From positions 1 through 36,699 of the forward strand of contig NZ_BBAG01000032.1 in assembly GCF_001311135.1 (NCBI RefSeq): DNA of 36,699 bases, written 5' to 3'. The notes beneath the pieces were generated by a model. That model was not told where the DNA came from. It made no database searches and saw only the letters and a list, made by a program, of their open reading frames with translations. The position numbers and the translations under genes are program-made. Positions 14,834 through 23,982 of the stretch are shown here, piece by piece. The stretch comes from Secundilactobacillus paracollinoides DSM 15502 = JCM 11969 (lineage in GTDB: Bacteria; Bacillota; Bacilli; Lactobacillales; Lactobacillaceae). The stretch's first letter is position 1. Every line of letters begins with the position of its first letter.

Positions 14834-16190
14834 TTTCCCGTTCCTCCCTTGGTGATCCCACTGGCTTTATTGTTATTCGTAATGGCCGCATTCATGCTGT
14901 CCGTGGCCGTTTTAAGCGCCTTATCAATGTCACCATGGTTATAGACCTGCTGCATGGCCGTTTGTGTCAGCATCCGCTCCTGAACCACGTCTTCCATGAA
15001 GACCCCAGAATTGCAAATATTGGGTGTTGTCCGCGCCAACTGCTGACCTGGCACGGCCACCATTGGACGCTTCGCATACAAGTCCTTCAACACGGCTCAT
15101 TCTTGGCCCGTTTGTTGATTGCCATATAACCAGTCACCTTTTCCCATACCGCTTGGTTCTTAGCACTGACAAGGAATTTAACAAACTGCCAGGCGCCTTG
15201 TTGCACGGCCTTTGGCTTGTCATTTGAGATCCAGACTGAGGCGCCCCCAATCGAAACCCCGTTAGCCTTTTGACCATCGGCATGCGGGAAGTAGCAAATA
15301 CCCAGTTTATCTTTTGTTCCAGCAGTCAAACTACTGATATCGGCCGACGACTGCATGAAAATACCCAGCTTACCGGCTAAGAAAGCGGCCATTTCGTTCG
15401 TTTCGGCGGTGGAGCCGGATCCAAAGTTAATGATGTCCTTGTTCTTTACATTGTCTTGAATCCACTGCATCGCTTTCTTTGCCCCAGGCTGATCAAAATT
15501 AACGGCAGTCGGCACCCCTTTTCGGCCATTATCATTGTTGGCCATGTGCTCATTGCTATTGGCCATAAACTGTTCAAACAACCAGCCGTATTCCTCAACG
15601 GTCATCCCATTGATTTTCCCCTTGGACTTCGCCTGAATCTGTTTGGCCACCGCGGTGATATCACCATAGCTGGGATCCTTCGGTGGTGCCTGAATGCCCA
15701 GTCGTTTTAATAGTGACGCGTTGTAGTACAGCACCGGCTGCGAGGTATTAAACGGCATTGATATTTGGTTGCCGCCCTGAGAATAAAAGGCCCGCGGCAC
15801 GTCGGCAATTTGATTAATGTCATAGTGCTCAGCGTCAATAAAGTGCTGCATAGGTGTTGCAACTTTCGCGTGATACAACTCGCTGGTCGACACGTCCATG
15901 GATTGAAACACAGCGGGTGACGCGCTGGTCCCATGTGTTTGCAGGATCTTTTGAACGGCTTCGTTATAGGTGCCTTCAAACTCAGGCACCACCTGATATT
16001 TTGTTTGCGACGCATTAAAGGTGCTGGCGAATTGTTTGAGCTGGGCCGCTGCCGGCCCCGTCATTTCGTGACAAAACACAATTTTCTCTCGTGGTCCCGT
16101 GGCTGATGCCTGGCCAGTGGTACACCCGCTGACCACTAGCGTCAATAAAAACAGTGCTCCTATCAAATCGATGATGTGATGTCGTTTCAT
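14830..16190 (-). CDS. ugpB: ABC transporter lipoprotein, glycerol-3-phosphate type (one frameshift)
   Basis: Extracellular substrate-binding lipoprotein of a carbohydrate-type ABC importer. The signal peptide ends in the lipobox LVVSGC (Cys near residue 23). The mature part reads KIVFCHEMTGPAAAQLKQFASTFNASQ and includes PFNTSQPVLYYN, typical of UgpB-like proteins, and FSGxG-like FGSGSTAE. The frame breaks at about 15094-15095: KRAKNE should continue VLKDLYAKRPMVAVPG, one base out. Restored length is about 453 residues, usual for UgpB. GGGAGG precedes the ATG. Ligand (glycerol-3-phosphate or glycerophosphodiesters) is inferred from the ugpQ neighbour and Pho boxes. Confidence 0.85.
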
Positions 16191-16201
16191 TGTCGTCCTC
16201 C

Positions 16202-17050
16202 CTATTTAACTGACCCTTCATTTAATCCCGACTTGAAATAATGCTGGCCAATGAAAAGGACGATCAGCGTTGGAATGACAACAATGCAGGCACTTGCTTG
16301 AATCATACCCCAGTTATTGAACGTTTCTGCGGATTGCAGTTGGCGCAGGCCGTCTTGAACAGGGCGAAACGTGTCTGAAAAAGTGGTCAGCATTGGCCAC
16401 AGATACTGATTCCAACTGGTCAGAAAGCTGTACGCCGCAAGCGTTACGATACTGATTCGAGAATAGGGTAATACCACTTGATAGTAAAACTGCCAGTGAT
16501 TAAGCCCTTCAATATCCGCAGCTTCCTTGAGTTCCTTGGGCAGTTGCAAAAATGACTGCCGTAGCATGAACGTGCCAAACGCGGTGGCCATAAACGGCAC
16601 GACCATCACGGCAAAGTGGTTAAGCAGCCCCATCGCTTTGACGGTCATAAAGTTCGGGATCACTTCGGCTTCAAAGGGCAGCATCATGGTCGCCAGAAAC
16701 GCGTAGAACAAGAATTGACGGCCCTTAAACCGTAAAAATACAAACGCGTAGGCAGACATCGAGCAAAAAATCACCTGTGCAATGGTGGTTAAACTCGCAA
16801 TGACGATGCTATTAAAGAGGTATCTCAAAATGGGGGTCGTTGTAAACGCCGCAATATAGTTATCAATTGAGAGACGACCCCATAACGCCCCTTTCGAAAT
16901 TTGCGCAGTTGGCAGCAAGCTTGTCCAGAAGCCAAGTAAAAATGGGCTCACAACGATCAACATTAAGATAATCAGCAGTGTATAACGCCCTATGAGTTTC
17001 AGCCGTTGAATTGAAGTTGTCTGGGGTTGTTCGGATGGTGTCAGTTGCAT
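16202..17050 (-). CDS. ugpE: ABC transporter permease, UgpE type
   Basis: Second membrane subunit of the importer. 282 residues with about six membrane segments (LLIILMLIVVSPFLLGFWTS, IVIASLTTIAQVIFCSMSAYA, AVMVVPFMATAFG, IVVIPTLIVLFIG) and the ATPase-contact loop EAADIEGLNHWQFYYQVVLP (EAA motif). The start codon overlaps the ugpA stop as TAATG, and the stop lies 12 bases before the ugpB start, so the genes form one operon. Confidence 0.9.
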   Translation of the reverse strand: MQLTPSEQPQTTSIQRLKLIGRYTLLIILMLIVVSPFLLGFWTSLLPTAQISKGALWGRLSIDNYIAAFTTTPILRYLFNSIVIASLTTIAQVIFCSMSAYAFVFLRFKGRQFLFYAFLATMMLPFEAEVIPNFMTVKAMGLLNHFAVMVVPFMATAFGTFMLRQSFLQLPKELKEAADIEGLNHWQFYYQVVLPYSRISIVTLAAYSFLTSWNQYLWPMLTTFSDTFRPVQDGLRQLQSAETFNNWGMIQASACIVVIPTLIVLFIGQHYFKSGLNEGSVK

Positions 17051-17985
17051 TAGTAGTGCACCCGCTTTCCAAAGAACTTAAATTGAATCAGAGTGAAAAT
17101 GGCAATGATCACCGTTAGCAAAATCGATTCGGTACTCCCCTGAGCAAAATTACCGTTCAGAAAAGAATCCGCATAGATTCGGTAGACCAACAGATTAGTG
17201 GCATTGTCTGGCCCACCTTCAGTCATCATGTCGATCAACCCAAAACCCTTAAAAGCCTCAATCAGTGTCACAATGGTGACGAAAAACAGCGTGCCGGAAA
17301 TCATTGGAATCGTGACTTTAAAAAGTTGCGTCATTTTTGAGGCGCCCGCAATATCTGCCGCTTCATACAACGATTGCGGAACGGATTGCAGCGCGCCAAA
17401 AATAATGAGGAAGGTGAACCCCAGATTCATCCAAACGGTTGAGAGAATGATGGCAACCATAGCTGATTTGGGATCCGTCAACCAGTTGACTACCGGCAGA
17501 TGCAGCGCCTGCGAGAGCTGGGCAAAGACACCCACGGATGGGTTAAACGCGAATAACCAAAAGATGGCGGCTACCGAAATTGAACCTCCCATCGTCCCTG
17601 AAAATAACGTCCGAAACAGCCGAATACCCTTCAACTGCTGATTTGCTGCCACTGCAAGCGCGACACCCAAAACAACGGTGAGTACGGAAACTGCCGCTAC
17701 AAAGATCAAGGTTGCGCCTAAACTCGATAGGTAGGCGGGACTCGTCAGGAGGGACAGATAGTTACTGAGACCAACAAATGCGGTCGCTTGCCCATAATCG
17801 TTGGTTAAAAAGAAGCTCATATAGGCTGTTTTCAGCATCGGAAAGAACACGAAGATCAGGAGAAGGACGATCGTTGGTCCTATGAACAAAACCGCATACC
17901 CCGAGTCCTTAATTGAACGTTGACTTGTTAACTCAACTGACGGGACCGAAGTGTGGTCGACTGGTTTAGACAAGCGTTGCAGCAT
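17050..17985 (-). CDS. ugpA: ABC transporter permease, UgpA type
   Basis: First membrane subunit of the importer, about 311 residues with six membrane segments (VLFIGPTIVLLLIFVFFPML near the N-terminus, LIFVAAVSVLTVVLGVALAV, MNLGFTFLIIFGAL) and the EAA loop EAADIAGASKMTQLFKVTIP. I start it at the ATG at 17985 because GAGGAGG lies seven bases before it. The upstream GTG at 18003 falls inside that ribosome site. It overlaps the end of ugpC by 20 bases. Confidence 0.9.
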   Translation of the reverse strand: MLQRLSKPVDHTSVPSVELTSQRSIKDSGYAVLFIGPTIVLLLIFVFFPMLKTAYMSFFLTNDYGQATAFVGLSNYLSLLTSPAYLSSLGATLIFVAAVSVLTVVLGVALAVAANQQLKGIRLFRTLFSGTMGGSISVAAIFWLFAFNPSVGVFAQLSQALHLPVVNWLTDPKSAMVAIILSTVWMNLGFTFLIIFGALQSVPQSLYEAADIAGASKMTQLFKVTIPMISGTLFFVTIVTLIEAFKGFGLIDMMTEGGPDNATNLLVYRIYADSFLNGNFAQGSTESILLTVIIAIFTLIQFKFFGKRVHY

Positions 17986-19066
17986 GCGTAGCCACCTCCT
18001 CACGTGATTCCGCTGTAATCAGCGCACCATGTTGATCAAAAACAAAGAAGTGGTTCACACGCTTAAGGCTGATAAAGTCGCCATTTTTGACATCTGCCTG
18101 GTTCGACACTACGAGGCGTAGTTCATCCGCTGATTCAAGCAGTTCAGCGACAATCACCGTTTGGTCACCTAAATAAGACACCGCACTGACCCGCGCATTG
18201 GCTTGCCGATCATTGACAGCAACGGTGACGTCACTAGGCCTAATTCCAATCGTGTACTGTCCAGCGGCCAAGGGATAGGCAATGGGGAGTCGAAAACTTT
18301 TGTTCACAGTCAGCTCTCTATGGGCATAATCTGCAGATAGGAGATTAATTTGCGGCGTCCCAAAAAAGGTGGCCACAAATTCGTTCTTGGGATGCTCATA
18401 GATATTGATCGGCGTGTCGATCTGCTGTACCTGGTGGTCTTGCAAAACGAGGACCCGGTCCGCCATCGTCATCGCCTCGACTTGATCATGCGTGACGTAG
18501 ATCACCGTAATCCCCAATTGCCGTTGGAGTGCCTTAAGTTCTAAGCGCATCTTAGCCCGTAACTGAGCATCCAAGTTAGATAATGGTTCGTCCATCAAGC
18601 AGAACTGAGCGTCTGAAGCAATTGCTCGCGCCAGTGCGACCCGTTGCCGCTGGCCACCAGATAGGGAGCGTGGTTTACGAGTCGCGAGGGCCTTGAGATC
18701 AACCATAACAAGGGCATCGTTCACGCGTTTTTGAATCTCTTGTGGCGCCAATTTTCTTGACTTGAGACCAAACGCAACGTTGTCATAAACACTCATGAAC
18801 GGAAACAGTGCGTAACTTTGGAACACCATGGAGAGTTTTCTATCCTTTGGCGGAATATCATTTGCCACCTGCTGATTGATCATCAGCTTCCCGGAAGAAA
18901 TCGAAATCAGACCAGCAATCATTCTGAGTAAGGTACTTTTTCCACAGCCAGAAGGCCCGACAATGACGAAAAATTCACCGTCATTTACTGTCATATTGAC
19001 CTTGGACAACACTGGTTGCTGTCCTGCTTCATAAGTCTTGGTCACATCGTGCAATTCAATTGCCAT
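17966..19066 (-). CDS. ugpC: ABC transporter ATPase, UgpC/MsmK type
   Basis: Cytoplasmic ATP-hydrolysing subunit. 366 residues with Walker A GPSGCGKST (about 38-46), Q-loop FQSYALFPF, signature LSGGQRQRVALARA, Walker B FCLMDEPLSNLD, H-loop VTHDQ, and a C-terminal TOBE region (IGIRPSDV) as in carbohydrate importers. It is the first gene of the operon and follows the Pho-box promoter. Some lactic-acid-bacterial ATPases of this type serve several importers, so this subunit may be shared. Confidence 0.92.
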   Translation of the reverse strand: MAIELHDVTKTYEAGQQPVLSKVNMTVNDGEFFVIVGPSGCGKSTLLRMIAGLISISSGKLMINQQVANDIPPKDRKLSMVFQSYALFPFMSVYDNVAFGLKSRKLAPQEIQKRVNDALVMVDLKALATRKPRSLSGGQRQRVALARAIASDAQFCLMDEPLSNLDAQLRAKMRLELKALQRQLGITVIYVTHDQVEAMTMADRVLVLQDHQVQQIDTPINIYEHPKNEFVATFFGTPQINLLSADYAHRELTVNKSFRLPIAYPLAAGQYTIGIRPSDVTVAVNDRQANARVSAVSYLGDQTVIVAELLESADELRLVVSNQADVKNGDFISLKRVNHFFVFDQHGALITAESREEVATHAATLV

Positions 19067-19121
19067 CTACCACTCACTACTCCTTTAAATTGGCGTCGAT
19101 CGGACATCTAGTACGGTTTAA

Positions 19122-19196
19122 ATTATATGGAAGTAATGTTGATATCATGTAAAGCTTAAGTAAATGTTGTGTAAAGGCATGTAAAGATTGTGTAAA
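19122..19196 (-). promoter_or_regulatory. ugp promoter with five Pho boxes
   Basis: On the minus strand TTTACA or TTTACT occurs five times as direct repeats, at 19191-19196, 19180-19185, 19170-19175, 19159-19164 (TTTACT) and 19148-19153. Steps are 11, 10, 11 and 11 bp, one helical turn each. A perfect -10 TATAAT follows at 19122-19127, 20 bp after the last repeat. This matches known PhoP-box arrays of Bacillus-type Pho promoters (TTAACA/TTTACA-like repeats with 11-bp period, no good -35). The ugp operon should therefore be switched on by phosphate starvation through PhoPR. Confidence 0.85.
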
Positions 19197-19235
19197 TGTT
19201 AACGTTTAAATGGCGGTAATACGGGTTTCGAACAC

Positions 19236-19270
19236 AAAAAAACAGCAACAGTGCTGATCCACCGTTACTG
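19236..19270 (-). terminator. Terminator of the PanE-like gene
   Basis: On the minus strand CAGTAAC pairs with GTTGCTG (one G-T pair) and is followed by TTTTTTT. Confidence 0.7.
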
Positions 19271-19280
19271 ATTTCATTTT

Positions 19281-20273
19281 TTAAGCTTGTGAAACTGGTT
19301 GTGTTTGTTCTGCTGGCTGCTTCTTGTACTTGCGCATCAATTCAGCCATGTGCACTTCATGGGTGATAAATTCGTGTGTCCGGCAAACGTAATCATGTTC
19401 GCGCCCGATCTTAGCGATATACCCGTTGATGTAGTCAACTTCGGTTGGCCGCCCCTTCGAGAAATCTTGATACATAGATGGGTAATGATATGGGTTAGCA
19501 ACTCGTGACACATAATCCACAGACGCCACTTCTTCCTGCCGCGTCTCCACGAGATGAATGCCAGCCCGCTCACACGCATCAAAGGATTCGTTCATCAGCT
19601 GAATCGTCATATCCTTCACGCCTGGATATTCAATAAACTGTCCCATGGTAATTTCAAACATCGAGCAGAGCGTGTTCGTCACGGCATTGAAAACAACTTT
19701 GGACATCAGCGTTCCCATAAAGTTTTCGGTCATGATGGGTCCCATACCAGCATCCTTAAAGTCGGTAAAAATCTGTTGGGTCGTTTCATCATTGTGTTCG
19801 GTCTTGTTGACCATGTGCATTTCACCAGCGCGAGCGGCACCCATGAAATCAACGTCGCCAGGGCCGTTCAACACGGTGGCGATCATTGCTGTCCCGCCAA
19901 CGATATGTTCGTCCGGGAAATAGTTGCTGATCTTATCGATGTGGCCCATGCCATTCATCGCTGAAAAGACGTACTGGTGCGCCTTAAATAGTGGCGCGCA
20001 ACGTTTCAAAACATCGGCGAGCTGCATTTGTTTCACGAAAATGATCCACACATCCGGGTCACCGGTATAGTCTTCCGGGTAGCTGATGTTCACTGGCACC
20101 ATGTGTTTATCCTTGTGATCACGTGACACCCAAACGCCACCCTGTTCTTTGATGGTCTCAACACTCGGCTTCCATGTATCCACAAAGTCAACCGTGTTAG
20201 CTGTTCGTTCCTGCATCAAAACGCCGTAGCCAAGCCCCATTGCGCCGGCACCAATTACTGTATATTTTGTCAT
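19281..20273 (-). CDS. Ketopantoate reductase-family (PanE/ApbA) dehydrogenase
   Basis: NAD(P)H-dependent reductase of a 2-keto acid. 330 residues with an N-terminal Rossmann motif VIGAGAMGLGYG, the family segment AMNGMGHIDKI, and the catalytic-Lys region NFMGTLMSKVVFNAVTNTLCSM; the C-terminal helical half includes GRPTEVDYINGYI (conserved Glu-Asp-Asn). In lactic acid bacteria, PanE homologues often act as D-2-hydroxyacid dehydrogenases on branched-chain keto acids rather than in pantothenate synthesis. The T-box upstream supports a link to amino acids, so I give no symbol. Monocistronic, with its own promoter and terminator. Reading frame intact. Confidence 0.85.
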   Translation of the reverse strand: MTKYTVIGAGAMGLGYGVLMQERTANTVDFVDTWKPSVETIKEQGGVWVSRDHKDKHMVPVNISYPEDYTGDPDVWIIFVKQMQLADVLKRCAPLFKAHQYVFSAMNGMGHIDKISNYFPDEHIVGGTAMIATVLNGPGDVDFMGAARAGEMHMVNKTEHNDETTQQIFTDFKDAGMGPIMTENFMGTLMSKVVFNAVTNTLCSMFEITMGQFIEYPGVKDMTIQLMNESFDACERAGIHLVETRQEEVASVDYVSRVANPYHYPSMYQDFSKGRPTEVDYINGYIAKIGREHDYVCRTHEFITHEVHMAELMRKYKKQPAEQTQPVSQA

Positions 20274-20334
20274 ATGTATTGCTTCCTTTCAGCAAACTCA
20301 AATTATAATGCGATATGTGACTAGAAAACGATAA

Positions 20335-20595
20335 AAGCGCCCTTAGACATCTCTGCCTAAGGGCGCTTTCGCACGGTACCACCTTATTTTCTGGTTGTTT
20401 AAACCAGCTCATCCTGACGTATTCATCAGGCAGTCCAATAATGGTGACCGTCCCTGACCCCTTAAACAAGGGCCGCTGCTCCACCTTAACTTTTGATTAA
20501 AAGATTGTACGTGTTCTCACCAGCCACGCTCGCTTTAACAATCGTTTCAACCTGTTCCTTAAGGTTTCATCACATCTCATCGTTTTCTAATTTAT
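20335..20595 (-). promoter_or_regulatory. T-box riboswitch of the PanE-like gene
   Basis: Stem I contains AAAGCGAGCGTGGCTGGTGA, followed later by the antiterminator element AAGGTGGTACCGTGCG and a strong terminator GCGCCCTTAGGC/GTCTAAGGGCGC with TTTT. Stem I base is ACCTTAA/TTAAGGT. The specifier-side loop reads TCAAAAG, and I could not settle the codon. UGGU in the T-box bulge predicts a tRNA with discriminator A. It is closely similar to the orphan T-box at 13800-14067. Confidence 0.9.
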
Positions 20596-20601
20596 GAATT
20601 C

Positions 20602-20630
20602 ATCTTAGTCTTGAGATTAGCGGATGTCAA
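20602..20630 (-). promoter_or_regulatory. Promoter of the PanE-like T-box gene
   Basis: TTGACA (20625-20630), 17 bases, TAAGAT (20602-20607) on the minus strand. Confidence 0.75.
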
Positions 20631-20706
20631 CAGTAAAATTAATTGTTTTTTAATTACTATAGTCGAGTTCTTAGCCTGGATAGACTTTATGATGTTCGGT
20701 GATTGT

Positions 20707-20884
20707 TCGTTGCATTCTGCAATTTGCACGGAGCAGTAGTGGCTCGCGATGAAGCTAATTCGATTTCTGCTGCGCAGCTCTCGAATGGATCTTCATCGTC
20801 TCGCACATCAGTAACCGACCAAAATACGGTCGCCAACTGATGTCGACACCACTGCACCGTGCCAAATTGCGCCATTCCACTAAC
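20707..20884 (-). repeat. Composite repeat locus iii, arm A (reverse)
   Basis: On the minus strand the outer stem is GCACGGTGCAGTGGTG with CCACTACTGCTCCGTGC (one bulge), stem 2 is ACATCAGT/ACTGATGT with a GACCGTATTTTGGTC top, and stem 3 is CGATGAAG/CTTCATCG with the ATCC/TAG loop and GCTGCGCAGC. The stem 2 top is of the kind otherwise found in B arms, showing exchange between arm types. The whole locus is inverted relative to loci i, ii and iv. Confidence 0.85.
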
Positions 20885-20935
20885 GTTGAGCTTACTTTTT
20901 ACCGTTTGTTAAGCATCACCATGGCGTTAACCCCT

Positions 20936-20962
20936 GTTTGTAAGGAATCCGCCCTTGACTGC
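20936..20962 (-). repeat. Conserved box, locus iii (reverse)
   Basis: On the minus strand AGCAGTCAAGGGCGGATTCC followed by TTACAAA. The spacer beyond it contains GAGAAGCATTGCTGTCAATG, nearly identical to the solo copy at 36136. Confidence 0.75.
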
Positions 20963-21089
20963 TAATAAAGACATTGACAGCAATGCTTCTCACGATGTGC
21001 TAGTCACTGGTAACGATTGATCAACAGCTTTATTGCCACCACTTATGAAGACTTACCATCTATGATGGCTATTACAAGTATCGCAGCGT

Positions 21090-21260
21090 AGTGGAGCCGG
21101 TCGGCATTGCAGGCTGTGGTGTCGGTGATAGTTAATGACCGTATTTTGGTCATTTACTATCACGGGAGACGTAGGAGATCCTTGAATTTCTGACAAGACA
21201 TTCACTAGCTACCCGGAGCGACCCCACCTCAGCCTGCAGGGCCGACCGGCGCAACGAAGC
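21090..21260 (+). repeat. Composite repeat locus iii, arm B
   Basis: The outer stem GCCGGTCGGC (21096-21105) pairs with GCCGACCGGC (21241-21250) and continues as TTGCAGGCTG with CAGCCTGCAG. Stem 2 is GTGATAGT/ACTATCAC with GACCGTATTTTGGTC. Stem 3 is GTAG/CTAC with the ATCC/TAG loop. The remnant 21261-21328 contains GAAAACGTGTTCCGCACTCT of the small hairpin family. Confidence 0.8.
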
Positions 21261-21328
21261 GGCATAATAAGACTATTTGAATTTCTCGTTTACATTGTGA
21301 AAACGTGTTCCGCACTCTGAGACCACCA

Positions 21329-21375
21329 AAAAAGCCAAGACAACCAAACCATCGCCTGATTGTCTTGACTTATTA
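21329..21375 (-). terminator. Terminator of the MFS-DUF4811 operon
   Basis: On the minus strand AAGTCAAGACAA pairs with TTGTCTTGGCTT around a 16-base loop, followed by TTTTTT. Confidence 0.85.
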
Positions 21376-21404
21376 GGGTAATTCATATGAGTGAATGTAT
21401 CAGA

Positions 21405-22136
21405 TTAATACTTAGCCTTCACTTGTTTGATCACTTTAGCGACTGCTTGTTGCTGGAACTCAGCTGCAGCTTGTTTTTCGACTTTAGCTAATGCAGCTTT
21501 GCCCATGGTTGGATCCTTGGTCATAGCGGCCTTAACCTGCGCAGCAACGTAAGTCTTCGCTTGGGTCTTCAGATTTGCTTGGAAGGACTTACTGCTCATT
21601 TCCTTCTTCAAGGCAGTTGCTTGAGCAGCTGAAAGCACGATCCAGTTCTTATTGATGTAGATCTTGTTGACCCGACGGACATACTGACCACTCTGGTCGG
21701 TAAATGCGAACCAGATCTTATCAGCATTGTTCTTGTATGCATAACGCGTGGTCTTCGTTACAATCCGACTCTTGCCAGAGGTTCTGATAACCTCGTTCTT
21801 CGTCGTGCTGCCGACCTGCGTATGCGAGGTCTTCTTAGCATCCGCAGTCTTCTTATAAACGTAGACTTGGTGCTTGTTTTCAGTACCGATTGGCGAGTAC
21901 AGCATGGTGTTCATGCCATCCTTGCTGCTAGCAGGATAGATGGTCTTCGCTGCACTCGTTGTCGTGACTTCTTTTAACCCATAGTGGTCATGCCAGTTCT
22001 TGACGATGAAGGTGCCGCTTACGACAGCGCCTGCCAAGAAAACAATGGCCAAAATGGCACTTAATGATTTAGATTGAATGTAGATAAAGCAGATGTACGC
22101 CAGAACGACGCAAATTGCCAAAATAAAGATAATCAC
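21405..22136 (-). CDS. DUF4811 membrane protein
   Basis: 243 residues with two N-terminal membrane helices (MIIFILAICVVLAYICFIYI and LSAILAIVFLAGAVVSGTFIV), then an extracytoplasmic domain starting KNWHDHYGLKEVTTTSA that includes TRYAYKNNADKIWFAFTDQSG, and a Lys/Ala-rich C-terminal tail. In lactobacilli this family commonly lies directly behind DHA2-type drug pumps, as here: its start overlaps the MFS stop by four bases. It is probably an accessory of the pump, but its function is not known. Reading frame intact. Confidence 0.8.
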   Translation of the reverse strand: MIIFILAICVVLAYICFIYIQSKSLSAILAIVFLAGAVVSGTFIVKNWHDHYGLKEVTTTSAAKTIYPASSKDGMNTMLYSPIGTENKHQVYVYKKTADAKKTSHTQVGSTTKNEVIRTSGKSRIVTKTTRYAYKNNADKIWFAFTDQSGQYVRRVNKIYINKNWIVLSAAQATALKKEMSSKSFQANLKTQAKTYVAAQVKAAMTKDPTMGKAALAKVEKQAAAEFQQQAVAKVIKQVKAKY

Positions 22137-23613
22137 TTTGCGTCACCTCCATCGGTAGGATAATCGCTTGCGTGGCCACGGTTCTTCATTAAGAAGGCAG
22201 TCACAACAGCTAACAGACAGAACCCAAGTGCTACCCAGAAGGCTGCGTGGTAACCAGTTAACGTTGCGTTAATGGCAAGGTCCTTGTAGTGTAACGGGTT
22301 CGTCTTGATCATGTGCTTGCCAGGAACGTGGTTCTTAACAACCGTTGACAGCACACTAGTCAAGATGGCAGTCCCAATAGAACTGGCAACTTGCCGTTGG
22401 GTGTTGTTGACGGCAGTCCCATGACCGATCAAGTTAACTGGCAAGGCGTTCATCCCAACAGTTGTAGCAGGCATCATGGCCATGGCGATCCCGAACATCC
22501 GGACAGCGTAAAGCACAACGATGTAAATGGTTGGCGTATCCTTCGTTAAGAAGACGAATGGTAACGTCCCTAACGTCAGTAATACCATCCCCATAATGGA
22601 CAAACGACGAGCACCATACCGGTCAACAGCCCGACCAGTGATCGGACTCATCACAGCCATCATCAAGGCACCAAGTAACAGGGTTAACCCAGAATGGAAG
22701 GCTGACATCCCACGCACGTTTTGCAGGTAAATTGGATGATCATTTCAGCACCGACCATGGCCATCATGCTGACAGAACTTAAAACAGCAGAAATTGTAAA
22801 TGGAATTGACCGGTATACCCGGAGTTCCAAGAGTGGGTTCTTCATGGTTAATTCACGCCATGCGAACAACCCAATGAAGATCACACCACCAATTAAGAAT
22901 GAAATAACCTTTACACTGCCCCAGCCGTCATCACTAACGCTAGAGAACCCGTAAAGTAAGCTCCCAAACCCAATCGTTGAAAGCGCAACTGATAACCAGT
23001 CGAGCCCCTTCTTAGTCGTAGGTAACACACTCTTCATAAAGAAGAATGAAAGCACTAAAACAATGATCAAGATTGGCAGGATCATGCCGAACAGGTCACG
23101 CCAAGTAAAGGCATCAATGACCCACCCTGACAAAGTTGGGCCAATGGCTGGTGCCAACCCAATAACGATCCCGGCAAGTCCCATGGCAGTCCCACGCCGT
23201 TCTGGTGGGAAGATGGACATCATCAAAGTTTGCAGTAATGGCATTGTGATCCCAACAGCCAAAGCTTGGATCAAACGACCAGTTAATAGCGAACCAAAGT
23301 TTGGTGCTGTATAACAAACAGCCGTCCCGATCGTAAACACAGTCATCGCAGAAATGTATAGCCATTTCGAATTGAAACGGGTACTTAACCACGCACTGAT
23401 TGGGATCATGATCCCGTTAACTAACATAAAGCCGGTGGTTAACCATTGCACCGTTGAAAGGTTCACATCGAACGCCTTCATGATAGTTGGGTTAGCCGTT
23501 GATAAAATCGTTTGGTTTAAAACGGTACAGAACGTCCCAACCAATAGCACAAGGATCATTAAGGTCCGGCTATATGGTTTGCCGTTCATGTCTACCGCAG
23601 CATTATCACTCAC
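22133..23613 (-). CDS. MFS multidrug transporter, DHA2 family (one frameshift)
   Basis: Proton-driven drug exporter with 14 predicted membrane segments, EmrB/LmrB type. The N-terminal part shows TILSTANPTIMKAFDVNLSTVQW (TM1-TM2, family motif D-like), WLSTRFNSKWLY, GRLIQALAVGITMPL and motif C GIVIGLAPAIGPTLSGWV; the C-terminal part has LSPITGR-like MSPITGRAVDRYGAR and NTQRQVASSIGTAI. The frame breaks at 22728-22734: EMIIQ should continue IYLQNVRGMSAFHSG, one base lost in an AAATTT-like run. Restored length is about 493 residues, standard for the family. It forms an operon with DUF4811 and is divergent from merR. Confidence 0.88.
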
Positions 23614-23658
23614 TTTTAATTACCCTCTTTTTACGTTATTTTTAAAAGTCTGTTGATA

Positions 23659-23720
23659 ACAATAATGATTCATGACTCGTTTGTCAACTATCTTGACAAT
23701 AATATTTAAATATCTATACT
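23659..23720. promoter_or_regulatory. Divergent promoters sharing a TTGTCAA/TTGACAA palindrome
   Basis: Minus: TTGACA (23682-23687), 17 bases, TATTGT (23659-23664) towards the pump. Plus: TTGACA (23693-23698), 16 bases, TATACT (23715-23720) towards merR. The two -35 boxes are the arms of the perfect palindrome TTGTCAA-N5-TTGACAA (23681-23699), so one bound protein would cover both. Neither spacer has the 19-20 bp typical of MerR-activated promoters, so repression is more likely than classic MerR unwinding. The rest of 23721-23982 is AT-rich with no other feature I can support. Confidence 0.65.
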
Positions 23721-23982
23721 GTACCTTATGAAACCTAACATCGTTCTGACAATTTATAATATCTAAATCCTATTGCATCAATAAAGAAAGCTGTTACAAG
23801 AACGGCATCACCCCTAGTATTTAGACTGCGTCAGATCCCCTAATTGCCCCAAATATCGCGTGAAATGACTGAAAATAAAAAATATTTTGAAAAATTTCTA
23901 TATAAATCTCTAATTTTGAGACGAAAAGCGCATTTGAAACAATCTGACAACACAAACCAGTATCCGAAAGTGAGGCATTACC

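Noticed and set aside
20707..21260. Classical MITE or IS with short target duplication
   Set aside because: I could not find a clear flanking target duplication common to the copies or a transposase gene in the window; mobility remains open.
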